Assembly: GCA_036399835.1 (NCBI GenBank) | Contig: DASWMI010000121.1 | Coordinates: 1 to 12,221, forward strand | DNA: 12,221 nt | Source: DASYML01 sp036399835 | GTDB lineage: Bacteria > Acidobacteriota > Blastocatellia > Pyrinomonadales > Pyrinomonadaceae | Direction of reading: 5' to 3' | Shown: positions 1 to 7,446 of the stretch, piece after piece | Numbering within the stretch: the first letter of the stretch is position 1 | How the letters are laid out: each line of letters opens with the position of its first letter | The notes under the pieces: generated by a model | What the model was told of the DNA's origin: nothing | The model's input: the letters and a program-made list of their open reading frames with translations, nothing else | Database searches by the model: none | Position numbers and translations under genes: made by a program

Positions 1-1
1 C

Positions 2-598
2 AAGACGGTTGAGCATCAGAGCAGGGCGGCGGAGCATGAGGAGCGAGCGATGGAGCATAGCTCTGCTCTGATGCTCAATCGCTCGCCTCTCATCTGCGAT
101 GTCGGGACAGGCTCAGGCTGCATCCCCGTAGCGATACTCCATGAGCGCGAAGGCATGCACGCCGTAGGGCTGGACATCTCTCCGTCTGCCCTGAGCGTGG
201 CTGCCGGAAACGCCCGGCATCACGGCGTCAGCGAGCGCCTGGCTTTGATCGCTTCAGATTGTTTCTCTGCTCTGGACCAGAAACGGGTGCGCTTTTCCAT
301 GATCGTTTCCAATCCGCCTTACGTCGCCGCCGACGCGCTCGAAGGTTTACAGCGCGAGGTGCGCGAGCACGAGCCGCGTGTGGCCCTCACGCCGGGCCGC
401 GACGGGCTGAGCATCATTCGCCGCCTGCTGTCGGACGCGCCGCGCTTTCTACAAATGGGCGGACATCTCCTGCTCGAAATAGGCTTTGACCAGCACGCCG
501 CCGTCGAGCAGTTGATTGACAAAAGCATCTGGCAGTCGCTGGAGATACACACAGACTTACAGGGCATCCCGCGTATCGTGGCGCTGAGGAAGAGATAG
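2..598 (+). CDS. prmC: Peptide chain release factor N5-glutamine methyltransferase, 5' end missing
   Basis: This gene methylates the glutamine of the GGQ motif of release factors RF1/RF2, using S-adenosylmethionine, in the cytoplasm. The frame is open to the left edge of the window, so the ATG at 50 is internal and the N-terminal helical domain plus the true start lie outside; about 198 codons of the usual 280 or so are present. The SAM-binding motif DVGTGSGC is encoded near 98-121 and the diagnostic substrate-glutamine motif NPPY near 313-324. The C-terminal segment (LLLEIGFDQ, then a final strand) is normal for the family. The stop is TAG at 596-598. murA follows on the same strand, a neighbour often found with prfA-prmC. 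Just before the SAM motif the protein has three heptads beginning EH, encoded by a 21-bp tandem repeat that makes this linker look longer than usual. The family call is firm. Confidence 0.93.
   Translation, partial: KTVEHQSRAAEHEERAMEHSSALMLNRSPLICDVGTGSGCIPVAILHEREGMHAVGLDISPSALSVAAGNARHHGVSERLALIASDCFSALDQKRVRFSMIVSNPPYVAADALEGLQREVREHEPRVALTPGRDGLSIIRRLLSDAPRFLQMGGHLLLEIGFDQHAAVEQLIDKSIWQSLEIHTDLQGIPRIVALRKR
9..93. repeat. 21-bp triple tandem repeat with overlapping long inverted repeats inside prmC
   Basis: GAGCAT recurs at 11, 32 and 53, exactly 21 bp apart, so the frame encodes heptads starting EHQ, EHE and EHS. Over the same bases, 9-27 is complementary to 60-78 (18 of 19 positions, the exception a G-T pair), and 36-58 is complementary to 71-93 (20 of 23). 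The two stems share 71-78 and so exclude each other. The structure sits in the linker between the N-terminal domain and the methyltransferase core and keeps the reading frame. Confidence 0.75.
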
Positions 599-668
599 CA
601 GAGCCTTGACACGTCAACCATCAATCGTCAATAGAAAACCGCGCTTATCTCTTGACGCTCGACGAGTC

Positions 669-706
669 TTTTGCCTTTTACCTTTTGCCTGTTTACCTTT
701 AATCTA
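669..706. repeat. Short pyrimidine-rich tandem repeat between prmC and murA
   Basis: The spacer just upstream of murA consists of repeated units such as TTTTGCC, TTTTACC, TTTTGCC and TTTACC. It resembles the short tandem repeats found in spacers of several large bacterial genomes. It lies where a promoter or leader for murA would be expected, but I see no clear -10/-35 pair or Shine-Dalgarno sequence in it. Confidence 0.5.
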
Positions 707-712
707 TCTGCC

Positions 713-2029
713 GTGGATAAATTCAGAATCAAAGGTGGCAAGCCACTGCGCGGGCGCGTCAGCGTGAGCGGCGCGAAAAACTCGGCTTTGCCGTGCATGG
801 CCGCAGCCGTCTTGACGCCTGAGACAGTCACGCTGCACAACCTGCCTTACGCGCGAGACATCATCACGCAGCGCCGCCTGCTCGAAGACATAGGCGTCAC
901 AGTGCTCACGCCGGAGCTGCGGACGCACAAGATTACGGCCTCGAACGTAGAAGTCTTTGAAGCTCCCTACGAGCTGGTCAAGACTATGCGCGCATCCGTG
1001 CTGGCGCTCGGCCCGCTGCTCGCGCGTTTCGGCAAAGCGCGCGTCTCCCTGCCGGGAGGCTGCGCCATCGGCACACGTCCGATTGATCTACACCTCGCGG
1101 GCTTCGAGCATCTCGGCGCGGAGGTCAACCTGGAATCGGGCGATGTCGTGGCGCGTGCGCCGAAAGGGGGTCGGCTGCGCGGCGGAGAGATTCGCTTTGA
1201 GAAGGTCACGGTCACCGGCACGGAGAACCTGATGATGGCCGCGACGCTGGCCGAAGGGCGGACCATTATCCATAACGCCGCACGCGAGCCGGAGATAGTA
1301 GACCTCGCGGAGCTTTTGAACAAGATGGGCGCGCGTGTGCGCGGGGCAGGCACGCCGACCATCAGCATAGAGGGCGTAGAGGCTCTGGGCGGCGCGGAGC
1401 ACACGATTATTCCAGACCGCATAGAGACCGGCACATTCATGATCGCCGCCGCAATTACCAATGGCGAACTTGAGATTAAAGACTGTCGCCCGGAACATTC
1501 CGCCATCCTGATTGCCACCTTGCGCGAAGTCGGGGTCGAGATTGAAGAGATTAACCAGAGCACACTTCGCGTCGGCTGCTGCGAGCAGGGATTGCGTGGC
1601 CGCGATATTGTGACAGAGCCGCACCCGCGCTTTCCCACAGATATGCAGGCGCAGTACATGGCCTTGATGACGCAGGCCGAAGGGCGCTCGCGTATCGAAG
1701 AGACTATCTTTGAGAACCGCTTTATGCACGCTTCAGAGATGCAGCGGATGGGCGCTCGCATACAGATCGAAGGCCACACGGCCATCGTCGAAGGACCAAA
1801 CGGGTTGACGGGCGCGCGCGTGCAGGCTTCGGACCTGCGCGCTTCCGCCTCGCTGGTCCTGGCGGGCCTCGCCGCGCGCGGCGAAACCATCATTGACCGC
1901 GTTTACCACATTGACCGCGGCTACGAGAAGATAGAAGCCAAGCTACGCAGCGTCGGCGCTGACATCGAGCGCATCAAGGACTCCGTGACAGGCCCGCTTC
2001 ATAAAGCCTCCGCGGATGAAGCCGGATAA
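713..2029 (+). CDS. murA: UDP-N-acetylglucosamine 1-carboxyvinyltransferase
   Basis: MurA transfers enolpyruvate from phosphoenolpyruvate to UDP-GlcNAc, the first committed step of peptidoglycan precursor synthesis, in the cytoplasm. I place the start at GTG 713, giving 438 aa that begin (M)DKFRIKGGKPLRG, the normal MurA N terminus; the frame extends back to a TTG at 671, but those 14 residues are encoded by the pyrimidine-rich repeat and match nothing in the family. The substrate-binding Lys-Asn of SGAKNSALP is at residues 22-23. The catalytic cysteine is residue 117 in PGGCAIGTRP; because it is Cys and not Asp, the enzyme should be fosfomycin-sensitive. Both inverse alpha/beta domains are present, with the late RFPTDMQAQ and NRFMHASEM motifs. 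The C terminus carries about 15 extra residues. No strong Shine-Dalgarno sequence precedes the GTG. The product call is secure. Confidence 0.96.
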   Translation: MDKFRIKGGKPLRGRVSVSGAKNSALPCMAAAVLTPETVTLHNLPYARDIITQRRLLEDIGVTVLTPELRTHKITASNVEVFEAPYELVKTMRASVLALGPLLARFGKARVSLPGGCAIGTRPIDLHLAGFEHLGAEVNLESGDVVARAPKGGRLRGGEIRFEKVTVTGTENLMMAATLAEGRTIIHNAAREPEIVDLAELLNKMGARVRGAGTPTISIEGVEALGGAEHTIIPDRIETGTFMIAAAITNGELEIKDCRPEHSAILIATLREVGVEIEEINQSTLRVGCCEQGLRGRDIVTEPHPRFPTDMQAQYMALMTQAEGRSRIEETIFENRFMHASEMQRMGARIQIEGHTAIVEGPNGLTGARVQASDLRASASLVLAGLAARGETIIDRVYHIDRGYEKIEAKLRSVGADIERIKDSVTGPLHKASADEAG

Positions 2030-2176
2030 AATGGCGGAGCAAAGGGACAGCCCAGCGCGCGAGACAGTTGAATTGATTAGTCTTGAGAAAAGAGCTATTG
2101 TCTTATTGCATACTTGCTCGAACGTTTTTGATTTTAACTCTTCGCTTGTCGCCCGGTACTTACCAGAATTTTAAAT

Positions 2177-2527
2177 ATGTCTGAAGAGAGCTGCCTTTTT
2201 TGCAGGATAATGGCCGGAGAAATTCCCGCAGAGATTATCCACCAGGATGAACAATCCTTCGCCTTGCGCGACATCAACCCGCAAGCGCCGACACACATCC
2301 TTGTGATCCCGCGCGAGCACATGGAATCCCTCGACGAAGCCGCGCAAAGAGACGAAGCCCTGCTCGGCCACCTGCTGCGCGTCGCCGCGCGCATCGCCAA
2401 CGAGCAGGGGCTTTCAGAGAGCGGCTATCGCACAGTCATCAACACGGGCGCAGGCGCGGGCCAATCCGTCTTTCACCTGCACCTGCACGTGCTCGGGGGT
2501 CGCCCGATGAGCTGGCCTCCGGGATAG
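2177..2527 (+). CDS. hinT: HIT-family (HINT-type) purine nucleotide hydrolase
   Basis: This 116-aa protein belongs to the histidine triad family, whose HINT branch hydrolyses nucleoside phosphoramidates and acyl-adenylates in the cytoplasm. The catalytic signature HLHLHVL gives His100, His102 and His104, and the tail GGRPMSWPPG is the usual end of bacterial HINT proteins. Near the N terminus Cys6 and Cys9 form a CxxC within CLFCRIMAGEIPA, seen in many bacterial members and often linked to zinc. The length is typical. The start is ATG 2177; the upstream sequence is AT-rich and lacks a Shine-Dalgarno. A 147-bp spacer separates it from murA, so it may have its own promoter, though I cannot point to one. 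It converges with the VOC gene. The family is certain; the exact substrate is not. Confidence 0.92.
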   Translation: MSEESCLFCRIMAGEIPAEIIHQDEQSFALRDINPQAPTHILVIPREHMESLDEAAQRDEALLGHLLRVAARIANEQGLSESGYRTVINTGAGAGQSVFHLHLHVLGGRPMSWPPG

Positions 2528-2530
2528 AGA

Positions 2531-2592
2531 GATTTTTGATTTTCGATCTCAAATCAGTTGGCGACAAACCACGAAATCTAAAATCTAAAATC
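2531..2592. terminator. Imperfect AT-rich hairpin between convergent genes, possible bidirectional terminator
   Basis: The arms 2531-2549 and 2574-2592 are complementary at about 16 of 19 positions, with a 24-nt loop. Each arm is built from a repeated 7-bp unit (GATTTTN / AAATCTA). It sits 4 bp after the HIT stop codon and 16 bp beyond the end of the VOC gene on the other strand, where a shared terminator would be expected. The stem is AT-rich and lacks the GC core of a classical intrinsic terminator, so the role is inferred. Confidence 0.45.
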
Positions 2593-2607
2593 GCGACTTC
2601 TTTATCC

Positions 2608-3006
2608 TTAGGGCAAGCCTTCAATCGGCTGGCCGTGTGTGAATTCGACGAGATGCCCGTCCGGGTCGCGTAGCATGGTCCAGTAGCCGACGCTGCCTCC
2701 AGAATCTCTCGGCGGGTAGACGAGTATGCCTGCCGCCCTCCCTCTTTCAGCAATCCTGTCAACCTGCTCGCGGGTCGCACACTGGAATCCCAGGTGGTCC
2801 ATTTTAAAGCTGACCTCTCCCTGACCGAGCACGAGTAGGAAGAGAGGCTCTTTGCCCGCCGGAGTCTGAGGGCCAAGCCAGACCGTCCCGCCGCCTTCCA
2901 GCCTGCGGTCTTTGAGAACAGAGAGATCGCAAAAAGAGTTGTAGAACTCAATCGAGCGTTCGAGATTGCTCACCGTCAGAGTAATATGCGTCCAGCGAAT
3001 CGCCAC
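2608..3006 (-). CDS. VOC superfamily (glyoxalase/bleomycin resistance/dioxygenase fold) protein
   Basis: This 132-aa protein has the paired beta-alpha-beta-beta-beta layout of the vicinal oxygen chelate superfamily. Each module opens with a strand carrying a metal-ligand-type histidine: His7 in THITLTV and His71 in DHLGFQ. The second module ends in LRDPDGHLVEF, where Glu121 is the expected ligand. The glutamate expected near residue 56-60 of the first module is not obvious (PLFLLVL), so the metal site may be altered. The start is GTG at 3006, supported by GGAGG at 3018-3014, 7 nt upstream. Substrate cannot be read from the sequence; members include lyases, dioxygenases and antibiotic-binding proteins. 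It lies downstream of the exported-protein gene on the same strand, separated by a long palindrome. Confidence 0.85.
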   Translation of the reverse strand: MAIRWTHITLTVSNLERSIEFYNSFCDLSVLKDRRLEGGGTVWLGPQTPAGKEPLFLLVLGQGEVSFKMDHLGFQCATREQVDRIAERGRAAGILVYPPRDSGGSVGYWTMLRDPDGHLVEFTHGQPIEGLP

Positions 3007-3023
3007 GGCCTTGCCTCCATAAC

Positions 3024-3135
3024 ATCAGCCGCAGAGGCACAGAGAGAGACAGAGAATAAGCAGGAAAGATGTGTTGAGGAGTCTTATCAGCTCCTGATTT
3101 ATCTTCTCCGTGTCTCTGTGCCTGCGGTGGCTGAT
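3024..3135. repeat. Long imperfect palindrome in the spacer upstream of the VOC gene
   Basis: Arm 3024-3056 and arm 3104-3135 are reverse complements apart from short indels and isolated mismatches. The arms carry the periodic motif CCGCAGAGGCACAGAGA and its complement TCTCTGTGCCTGCGG. A smaller hairpin (AGGAG 3077-3081 with CTCCT 3091-3095) lies in the loop. The element fills most of the gap between two minus-strand genes and could fold in either transcript. I believe similar CAGAG-periodic palindromes recur in spacers of several environmental phyla, but I could not verify this here. Confidence 0.7.
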
Positions 3136-3172
3136 TTCTTTATCTCCCGCGCGCAGGCTGAGCGTGCGCGGC

Positions 3173-4042
3173 TCAGTAAGTCTCTTTGATGGTCAAACGT
3201 CCCAGGTAAATGACGACCACTTCGGGCAGGTCTTTCAGCTTCATGTTCGGGCCGACAAACTCGTAGAGGGCGACTTTATTTATCACTTCGTTTTGAGTGC
3301 GTCCATCGCCGCGAAAGTGCTCGAAGATGCTGAGCTTCTGTTCCAGCATCTGTCGGTATTTCCAGTCGGCGCCGCCCGTCGCTTCAAGCCCCCTGTAGCC
3401 GACGGTCTTGACCCTCTGTTTTCCTTCAACCGGAAAGCCCATGACAAAGGCTGCCTCCGCTTCGGAACCGAAGACGGGCCGCTCATCATTCTTCGTCGGA
3501 TGTTTCATCGCTTCTTCCGCGAGCTTTTGAAAAAGCGCGAAGATGTTTTCCCAGGTCGGAGTGTAAACCTGTCTGGTCCAGTTCAAAGGGAGTTGCCCGT
3601 CTTTGACCACGGAGCGGGCTATCTCTTTCGGATAGTGATAGACAATCGCGACCATCTCCTGGTCCGGTTGCCAGTGAAGAATGTCCTCCGCCTCGTAGCC
3701 TATGTCCTCGTAGATTTCCAGCAAAGGGCGACCGAAGAGGCTCTCCGGGGTGGTCACGAAAACGAAGGGCCTCGTGCCCAGGATAGCGCCCTCCTGAAGC
3801 TTGCCCTTCTCAAGAATGATTTTCTGTCGCGGCGCGATGCGAACAAAAAAGAGCGTCTCTCCGCTGAGCTGTTCATAAGGGATTTTCGCGCTCGCCGGAT
3901 TCTGAATCTGACGCGTCAGCTCCTGTAGCTTGACGGACGGGGATTTGGAATACAGAAGCTCGCGCTCCTGCGCCGGAGCACTTCCCAGGCAGAGCAGCAG
4001 AGCCAATAGAGAAAGCAGCAAGGATGCGCGTCTTCTTGTCAT
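3173..4042 (-). CDS. Exported protein of unknown function
   Basis: I do not recognise the family of this 289-aa protein. The first 24 residues form a Sec signal peptide: TRRR positive start, a leucine-rich core, and the AxA-type site SAPA before QE. Cys18 is preceded by three leucines, so a lipoprotein signal is unlikely. The mature part has mixed alpha/beta composition with many Tyr and Trp, no further membrane segment, and no metal or nucleophile signature that I can identify. Residues 80-110 (strand, then FGRPLLEIYEDIGYEAEDI) look like a folded domain, and the centre has a TWENIFALFQKL helix. The start is ATG 4042, with GGAGG at 4056-4052 nine nt upstream. It lies downstream of the phosphotransferase gene with a 133-bp gap holding a small stem (4097-4102 with 4120-4125), so cotranscription is uncertain. 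Confidence 0.75.
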   Translation of the reverse strand: MTRRRASLLLSLLALLLCLGSAPAQERELLYSKSPSVKLQELTRQIQNPASAKIPYEQLSGETLFFVRIAPRQKIILEKGKLQEGAILGTRPFVFVTTPESLFGRPLLEIYEDIGYEAEDILHWQPDQEMVAIVYHYPKEIARSVVKDGQLPLNWTRQVYTPTWENIFALFQKLAEEAMKHPTKNDERPVFGSEAEAAFVMGFPVEGKQRVKTVGYRGLEATGGADWKYRQMLEQKLSIFEHFRGDGRTQNEVINKVALYEFVGPNMKLKDLPEVVVIYLGRLTIKETY

Positions 4043-4175
4043 GGTTTAAGACCTCCGGCGATTTTTCCGATTGTCAGCCATCAACGGATTGAGGCACGGC
4101 TGGATTCAAGAGACGGATTCAGCCGCGCTGGACCAGAATCCTTTGGGCGGGAAGGTTATCACACTCGGCCAATTT

Positions 4176-5135
4176 TCACTCGGTCGCGAAGGTCCAGATC
4201 GCGGCTTCCAGCTCGTCGAGCGTGAGATGCACGGCACGGGGCGCAAGCCGCAACGCGTACTTACGCAGATCGCTGCATTCGTAGAGCACCGTGAGCAGCA
4301 TCAGGCGCGCGCGCAAATTCAAATCAAGCTCCGCCTGCGCGTAGCCGTAGGCGAGGAGCAAGGCCCTTTGCAGCTCGCGCCTGCCCTGGACCATAAGGAC
4401 GCCGGGCGCGACGAACTCGTACTCGTAAAAACCGCAAAATGAATCCCCGAAGTCGAAGAGACCTGTGAGCTGCCAGCGTCCATTTATCTCCCTGAGCAAA
4501 ATATTGCCCGGATGCACATCGCCATGAAGCAAGACAGGCTCGAACTGCTCCGGCAACAATCCGAGACGCGCGGAGATATACGCGGGCAGGCTTTCCAGCC
4601 ACTCTGTGTTCGCGCCGCACGCCCTTTGTCGCTCGACGGATTCGCGCGCCTGCCGTTCTATAAAGCTGGTCCAATCACGATTGAGCGCGGCCAGCGAGAG
4701 CGGAGCTGTGTGCGCGTGCAGTTCCTTCAACCCTCTGCCGAGACGCGAGACAATCTCTAGCTGCTCGCGCTCATTGATTACAGGCCAGACCTCGCGCATG
4801 GGCCGGCCCTCCAGATGCGTCATCAAGAGATACGGCCAGCCTTCAAGCTCGCCCGTCTCGACGAGGCGCGGCGTTTCTATAGAGAGCTTGCCGTGAGCAA
4901 ACTCCAGCGCCGCGACCTCGCGCAGGTACTGAGAGCGAAATGGTCCAAAGATTTTGAGGACCAGCCTCTCGTCAACAAAGAAGATGATATTCTCGCCGAG
5001 CGGAGAGCGCCTGAGCCGCTCGTAAGCTATCCGATGCCGCGCGCAGATGGCTGCGGCTGCCTGCTGCCAGACCTCGTCATTAAAATGACGCTCGTAATCG
5101 GCTGCGCCGTGGATGACCGGAAGCTTGAAACGCAT
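4176..5135 (-). CDS. APH-family phosphotransferase, closest in layout to hygromycin-B kinases
   Basis: This 319-aa protein has the protein-kinase-like fold of aminoglycoside phosphotransferases. In the N lobe, LVLKIFGP supplies the ATP-binding Lys61, and Glu73 in LREVAALE is its likely ion-pair partner. The hinge is WPYLLMTHLEG (100-110). The catalytic loop LLHGDVHPGNILL gives Asp206 as base and Asn211, and FDFGD (Asp228) supplies the metal-binding aspartate. The order of the K-IFGP, WPYL-M, LGRGLKELH and HGD-H-N blocks resembles hygromycin-B 7''-O-kinase. Substrate cannot be inferred: many chromosomal members phosphorylate small metabolites and do not give drug resistance. The start is ATG 5135, with only a weak GAAGGG upstream. 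It diverges from the winged-helix fusion gene across a 232-bp shared control region. Confidence 0.86.
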   Translation of the reverse strand: MRFKLPVIHGAADYERHFNDEVWQQAAAAICARHRIAYERLRRSPLGENIIFFVDERLVLKIFGPFRSQYLREVAALEFAHGKLSIETPRLVETGELEGWPYLLMTHLEGRPMREVWPVINEREQLEIVSRLGRGLKELHAHTAPLSLAALNRDWTSFIERQARESVERQRACGANTEWLESLPAYISARLGLLPEQFEPVLLHGDVHPGNILLREINGRWQLTGLFDFGDSFCGFYEYEFVAPGVLMVQGRRELQRALLLAYGYAQAELDLNLRARLMLLTVLYECSDLRKYALRLAPRAVHLTLDELEAAIWTFATE

Positions 5136-5367
5136 CGTCGCCGAAACCCTTCGAGAGAAAGAGACTGGACCAGAAGAATCTTATCTCTTTTATCAACAGT
5201 TGTAATTTCCGCCCGCGAGCTGTTTATCAAAACACATCACGCGCGGGAAGCGTTACCGGCCTCGCTCAAACGAGCGCCGGAGGAGTAAAATAAGCGCTGC
5301 CGGTGAAGCTCTAAAGCGACCTAAAAAATTCTCTGAACTTTTTTCTTGAGATTCTCTGCTGAAAGCG
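5136..5367. promoter_or_regulatory. Divergent intergenic control region
   Basis: This 232-bp spacer separates the divergent phosphotransferase and winged-helix fusion genes, so both promoters should lie in it. A hairpin at 5256-5280 has an inner CGCTC/GAGCG stem with a 4-nt loop and outer CCGG pairs. An AT-rich block just before the fusion gene contains ATTCTCTG at 5328 and again at 5351. Read on the other strand these contain TTCAGAGAA and TTTCAGCAG, which resemble the TTTCAGAAG repeats downstream of the same gene, so they could be autoregulatory sites. I see no convincing -10/-35 pair. Confidence 0.4.
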
Positions 5368-7161
5368 ATGAGGAAAGCCCAGACCAAACGCTTTTACGTC
5401 TTCGGGGTCTTTCGTCTAGACGTGACCGAGCGCGTGCTATCGAGCCAAAAGGGGATTGTCCCGCTGACGCCGAAGGCTTTCGAGACATTGCTCGTCCTGG
5501 TCCAGAATAGCGGCCACGTGCTCAGCAAAGACGAGTTGATGGAGAAGGTCTGGCCCGATAGCTTTGTCGAAGAGAATAATCTGGCGCAGAACATTTCCGC
5601 GCTGAGAAAAGCTCTGGGCGAGGAAGCCGGCGGGCAAAAATTTATCGAGACAGTGCCGAAGCGCGGCTACCGCTTCGTCGCGGAGGTAAGAGAAAGCCTG
5701 GAGGCGGAGACCCCAGCGACCTTACCGCCGGAGCTGCCAAGAACGCCTGCCATCATAGAGCTGCCGCCGAGCGCGGTCAGCCACAGGCACGAGCGTGGGT
5801 TTGATCTGACGCTTGAGCGGCCACCTGAGACGAGATACGCCAGAAGCGGCGATGTCAACATCGCTTATCAAGTCATAGGCGATGCGCCGCTCGACCTGGT
5901 CTTTGTCATGGGCTGGGTCTCTCATCTAGAATATTTCTGGCGCGAGCCAAGCTTTGCGCGCTTTCTGCTGCGACTGGCTTCCTTCTCCCGACTCATCCTC
6001 TTCGACAAACGCGGCACGGGTCTCTCGGACCGCGTGCCCATCAATAAGCTGCCGACGCTTGAGCAGCGTATGGACGACGTGCGCGCCGTGATGGATGCTG
6101 TGGGGAGCGAACGCGCGGCGCTCTGCGGTGTTTCCGAAGGCGGCCCTATGTGCAGCCTCTTTGCCGCGACCTATCCTGAAAAAACCATTGCGCTCGTCAT
6201 GATCGGAACTTATGCCAAGCGGCTGCGCGATGCGGAATACCCCTGGGCGCCGACAACCGCAGAGCGTCAACACTTTTTCGAGGAGATACGCGCGCACTGG
6301 GGTGGACCAGTCGGGATTGAAGAACGCGCGCCGACGATGGCCGATGATCCGGAGTTTCGCGAGTGGTGGGCGACATACTTACGCATGGGCGCGAGTCCGG
6401 GCGCGGCGCTCGCGCTGACAGAGATGAATGCGGAGATAGACGTGCGCCAGGTGCTGCCGTCCGTACACGTCCCGACGCTCGTCATACACAGGGCGGAAGA
6501 TCAATGCCTGAAGGTGGAGGAAGGGCGCTACGTGGCGGAGAGGATTCCGGGTGCGAAATATGTCGAGCTGCCGGGCCAGGACCATCTTCCCTTCGTTGGC
6601 GACCAAGACCGGATTCTGGACGAGGTCGAAGAATTTCTGACAGGCGTGCGTCACCAGCTTGAGCCTGACAGGGTGCTCGCCACGGTTCTCTTTACGCGGA
6701 TCATCGCCTCGCAGGAACAGGCCATGCGGCTTGGCCTGAGCCGCTGGCAGGAACTCGTCAATCGCCTGCGCGCGCACGTTGGTAAAAAGATAGAGTGGTT
6801 TAGAGGGCGCGAGGTGGACATGGTCGGAAATCGCCCGCTCGCCATCTTCGATGGTCCGGCGCGCGCCGTGCGTTGCGCTTACTCGATTGTCGAATATTCC
6901 TCGCGTCTGGGCGTAGAGATGCGCGCAGGGTTGCACACGGGCGAGTGTGACATGGTGGATGGCAAGGTGGGCGGCATCGCTGCGGAAATCGGCGTCGAGG
7001 TAGCAGAAAGGGCCGCCGCCGGAGAGGTCCTGGTTTCCAACACCGTCAAAGATTTGGTCGCAGGCTCAGGCATCAGATTCGAGGACAGGGGAACGCACAC
7101 GCTCGCGGGTCTGCTTGGCGAATGGCGTCTCTTCGGGGTACGCCAGCCCGGCAAGGTCTAG
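5368..7161 (+). CDS. OmpR-type winged helix, alpha/beta hydrolase and degenerate cyclase-like domain fusion
   Basis: This 597-aa protein has three modules. Residues about 8-106 form an OmpR/PhoB winged helix (LTPKAFETLLVLV, recognition region NLAQNISALRKALG, wing FIETVPKRGYRFVAEV). A Pro-rich linker runs to about 150. Residues 155-427 form an alpha/beta hydrolase with nucleophile Ser256 in GVSEGG, Asp378 in HRAED and His406 in GQDHLPF. Residues 435-592 resemble a class III adenylate/guanylate cyclase domain, but the FTD motif that binds metal is FTR (Arg444) and the second aspartate, in AGD, is Asn488 (VGN). Both catalytic metal ligands are gone, so cyclase activity is unlikely. Hydrolase-cyclase proteins are known; here a DNA-binding domain is added in front and no phosphorylatable receiver is present. 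It may be a one-component regulator that senses a small molecule through the hydrolase or pseudocyclase part. ATG 5368 begins the normal winged-helix N terminus; the Shine-Dalgarno is weak. Confidence 0.9.
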   Translation: MRKAQTKRFYVFGVFRLDVTERVLSSQKGIVPLTPKAFETLLVLVQNSGHVLSKDELMEKVWPDSFVEENNLAQNISALRKALGEEAGGQKFIETVPKRGYRFVAEVRESLEAETPATLPPELPRTPAIIELPPSAVSHRHERGFDLTLERPPETRYARSGDVNIAYQVIGDAPLDLVFVMGWVSHLEYFWREPSFARFLLRLASFSRLILFDKRGTGLSDRVPINKLPTLEQRMDDVRAVMDAVGSERAALCGVSEGGPMCSLFAATYPEKTIALVMIGTYAKRLRDAEYPWAPTTAERQHFFEEIRAHWGGPVGIEERAPTMADDPEFREWWATYLRMGASPGAALALTEMNAEIDVRQVLPSVHVPTLVIHRAEDQCLKVEEGRYVAERIPGAKYVELPGQDHLPFVGDQDRILDEVEEFLTGVRHQLEPDRVLATVLFTRIIASQEQAMRLGLSRWQELVNRLRAHVGKKIEWFRGREVDMVGNRPLAIFDGPARAVRCAYSIVEYSSRLGVEMRAGLHTGECDMVDGKVGGIAAEIGVEVAERAAAGEVLVSNTVKDLVAGSGIRFEDRGTHTLAGLLGEWRLFGVRQPGKV

Positions 7162-7446
7162 ATTTCTGGTCCGGAATCAGTTAAAGGTCTGAGGCGATTG
7201 GGCTGCCTTCAGCCTTCCGCGCACGCTTAAAGTCAAAAATTTCCAGCGAATTTCCAGCCGCAGCAGAACTCTCAGCCAGATTTTTCGCTCGATCATCAAC
7301 TTTGCGCAAAAGCCTCTGCCCGTGCCGTCTGTGAGGGGTGGACCAAAAGCTAAGAACCTGAAGGGTCGCGTCGCTGAACCGCTCTTGTTCAGCAATTACC
7401 GGATTCCCCGGCGTTATCTTAAAGCCTTGAGAGGTCGGATGAGCAC

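Noticed and set aside
50..598. ATG 50 as the true start of prmC
   Set aside because: The frame is open to the window edge and the N-terminal domain of PrmC would be missing; the ATG lies inside the tandem repeat.
671..712. N-terminal extension of murA from TTG 671
   Set aside because: The extra residues come from a pyrimidine-rich repeat, and the family N terminus begins at GTG 713.
967..1893. 308-codon minus-strand frame within murA
   Set aside because: It is the antisense shadow of a high-GC gene with full MurA conservation on the other strand; the composition (Arg/Ser/Pro rich) is typical of a shadow.
3110..3928. 272-codon + strand frame over the exported-protein gene
   Set aside because: The minus-strand frame has a signal peptide and a strong Shine-Dalgarno; the + strand frame has neither.
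3173..4042. Assignment of the exported protein to the GWxTD-domain family
   Set aside because: It has an Acidobacteriota-like exported style, but I find no GW-x-TD motif or the flanking blocks.
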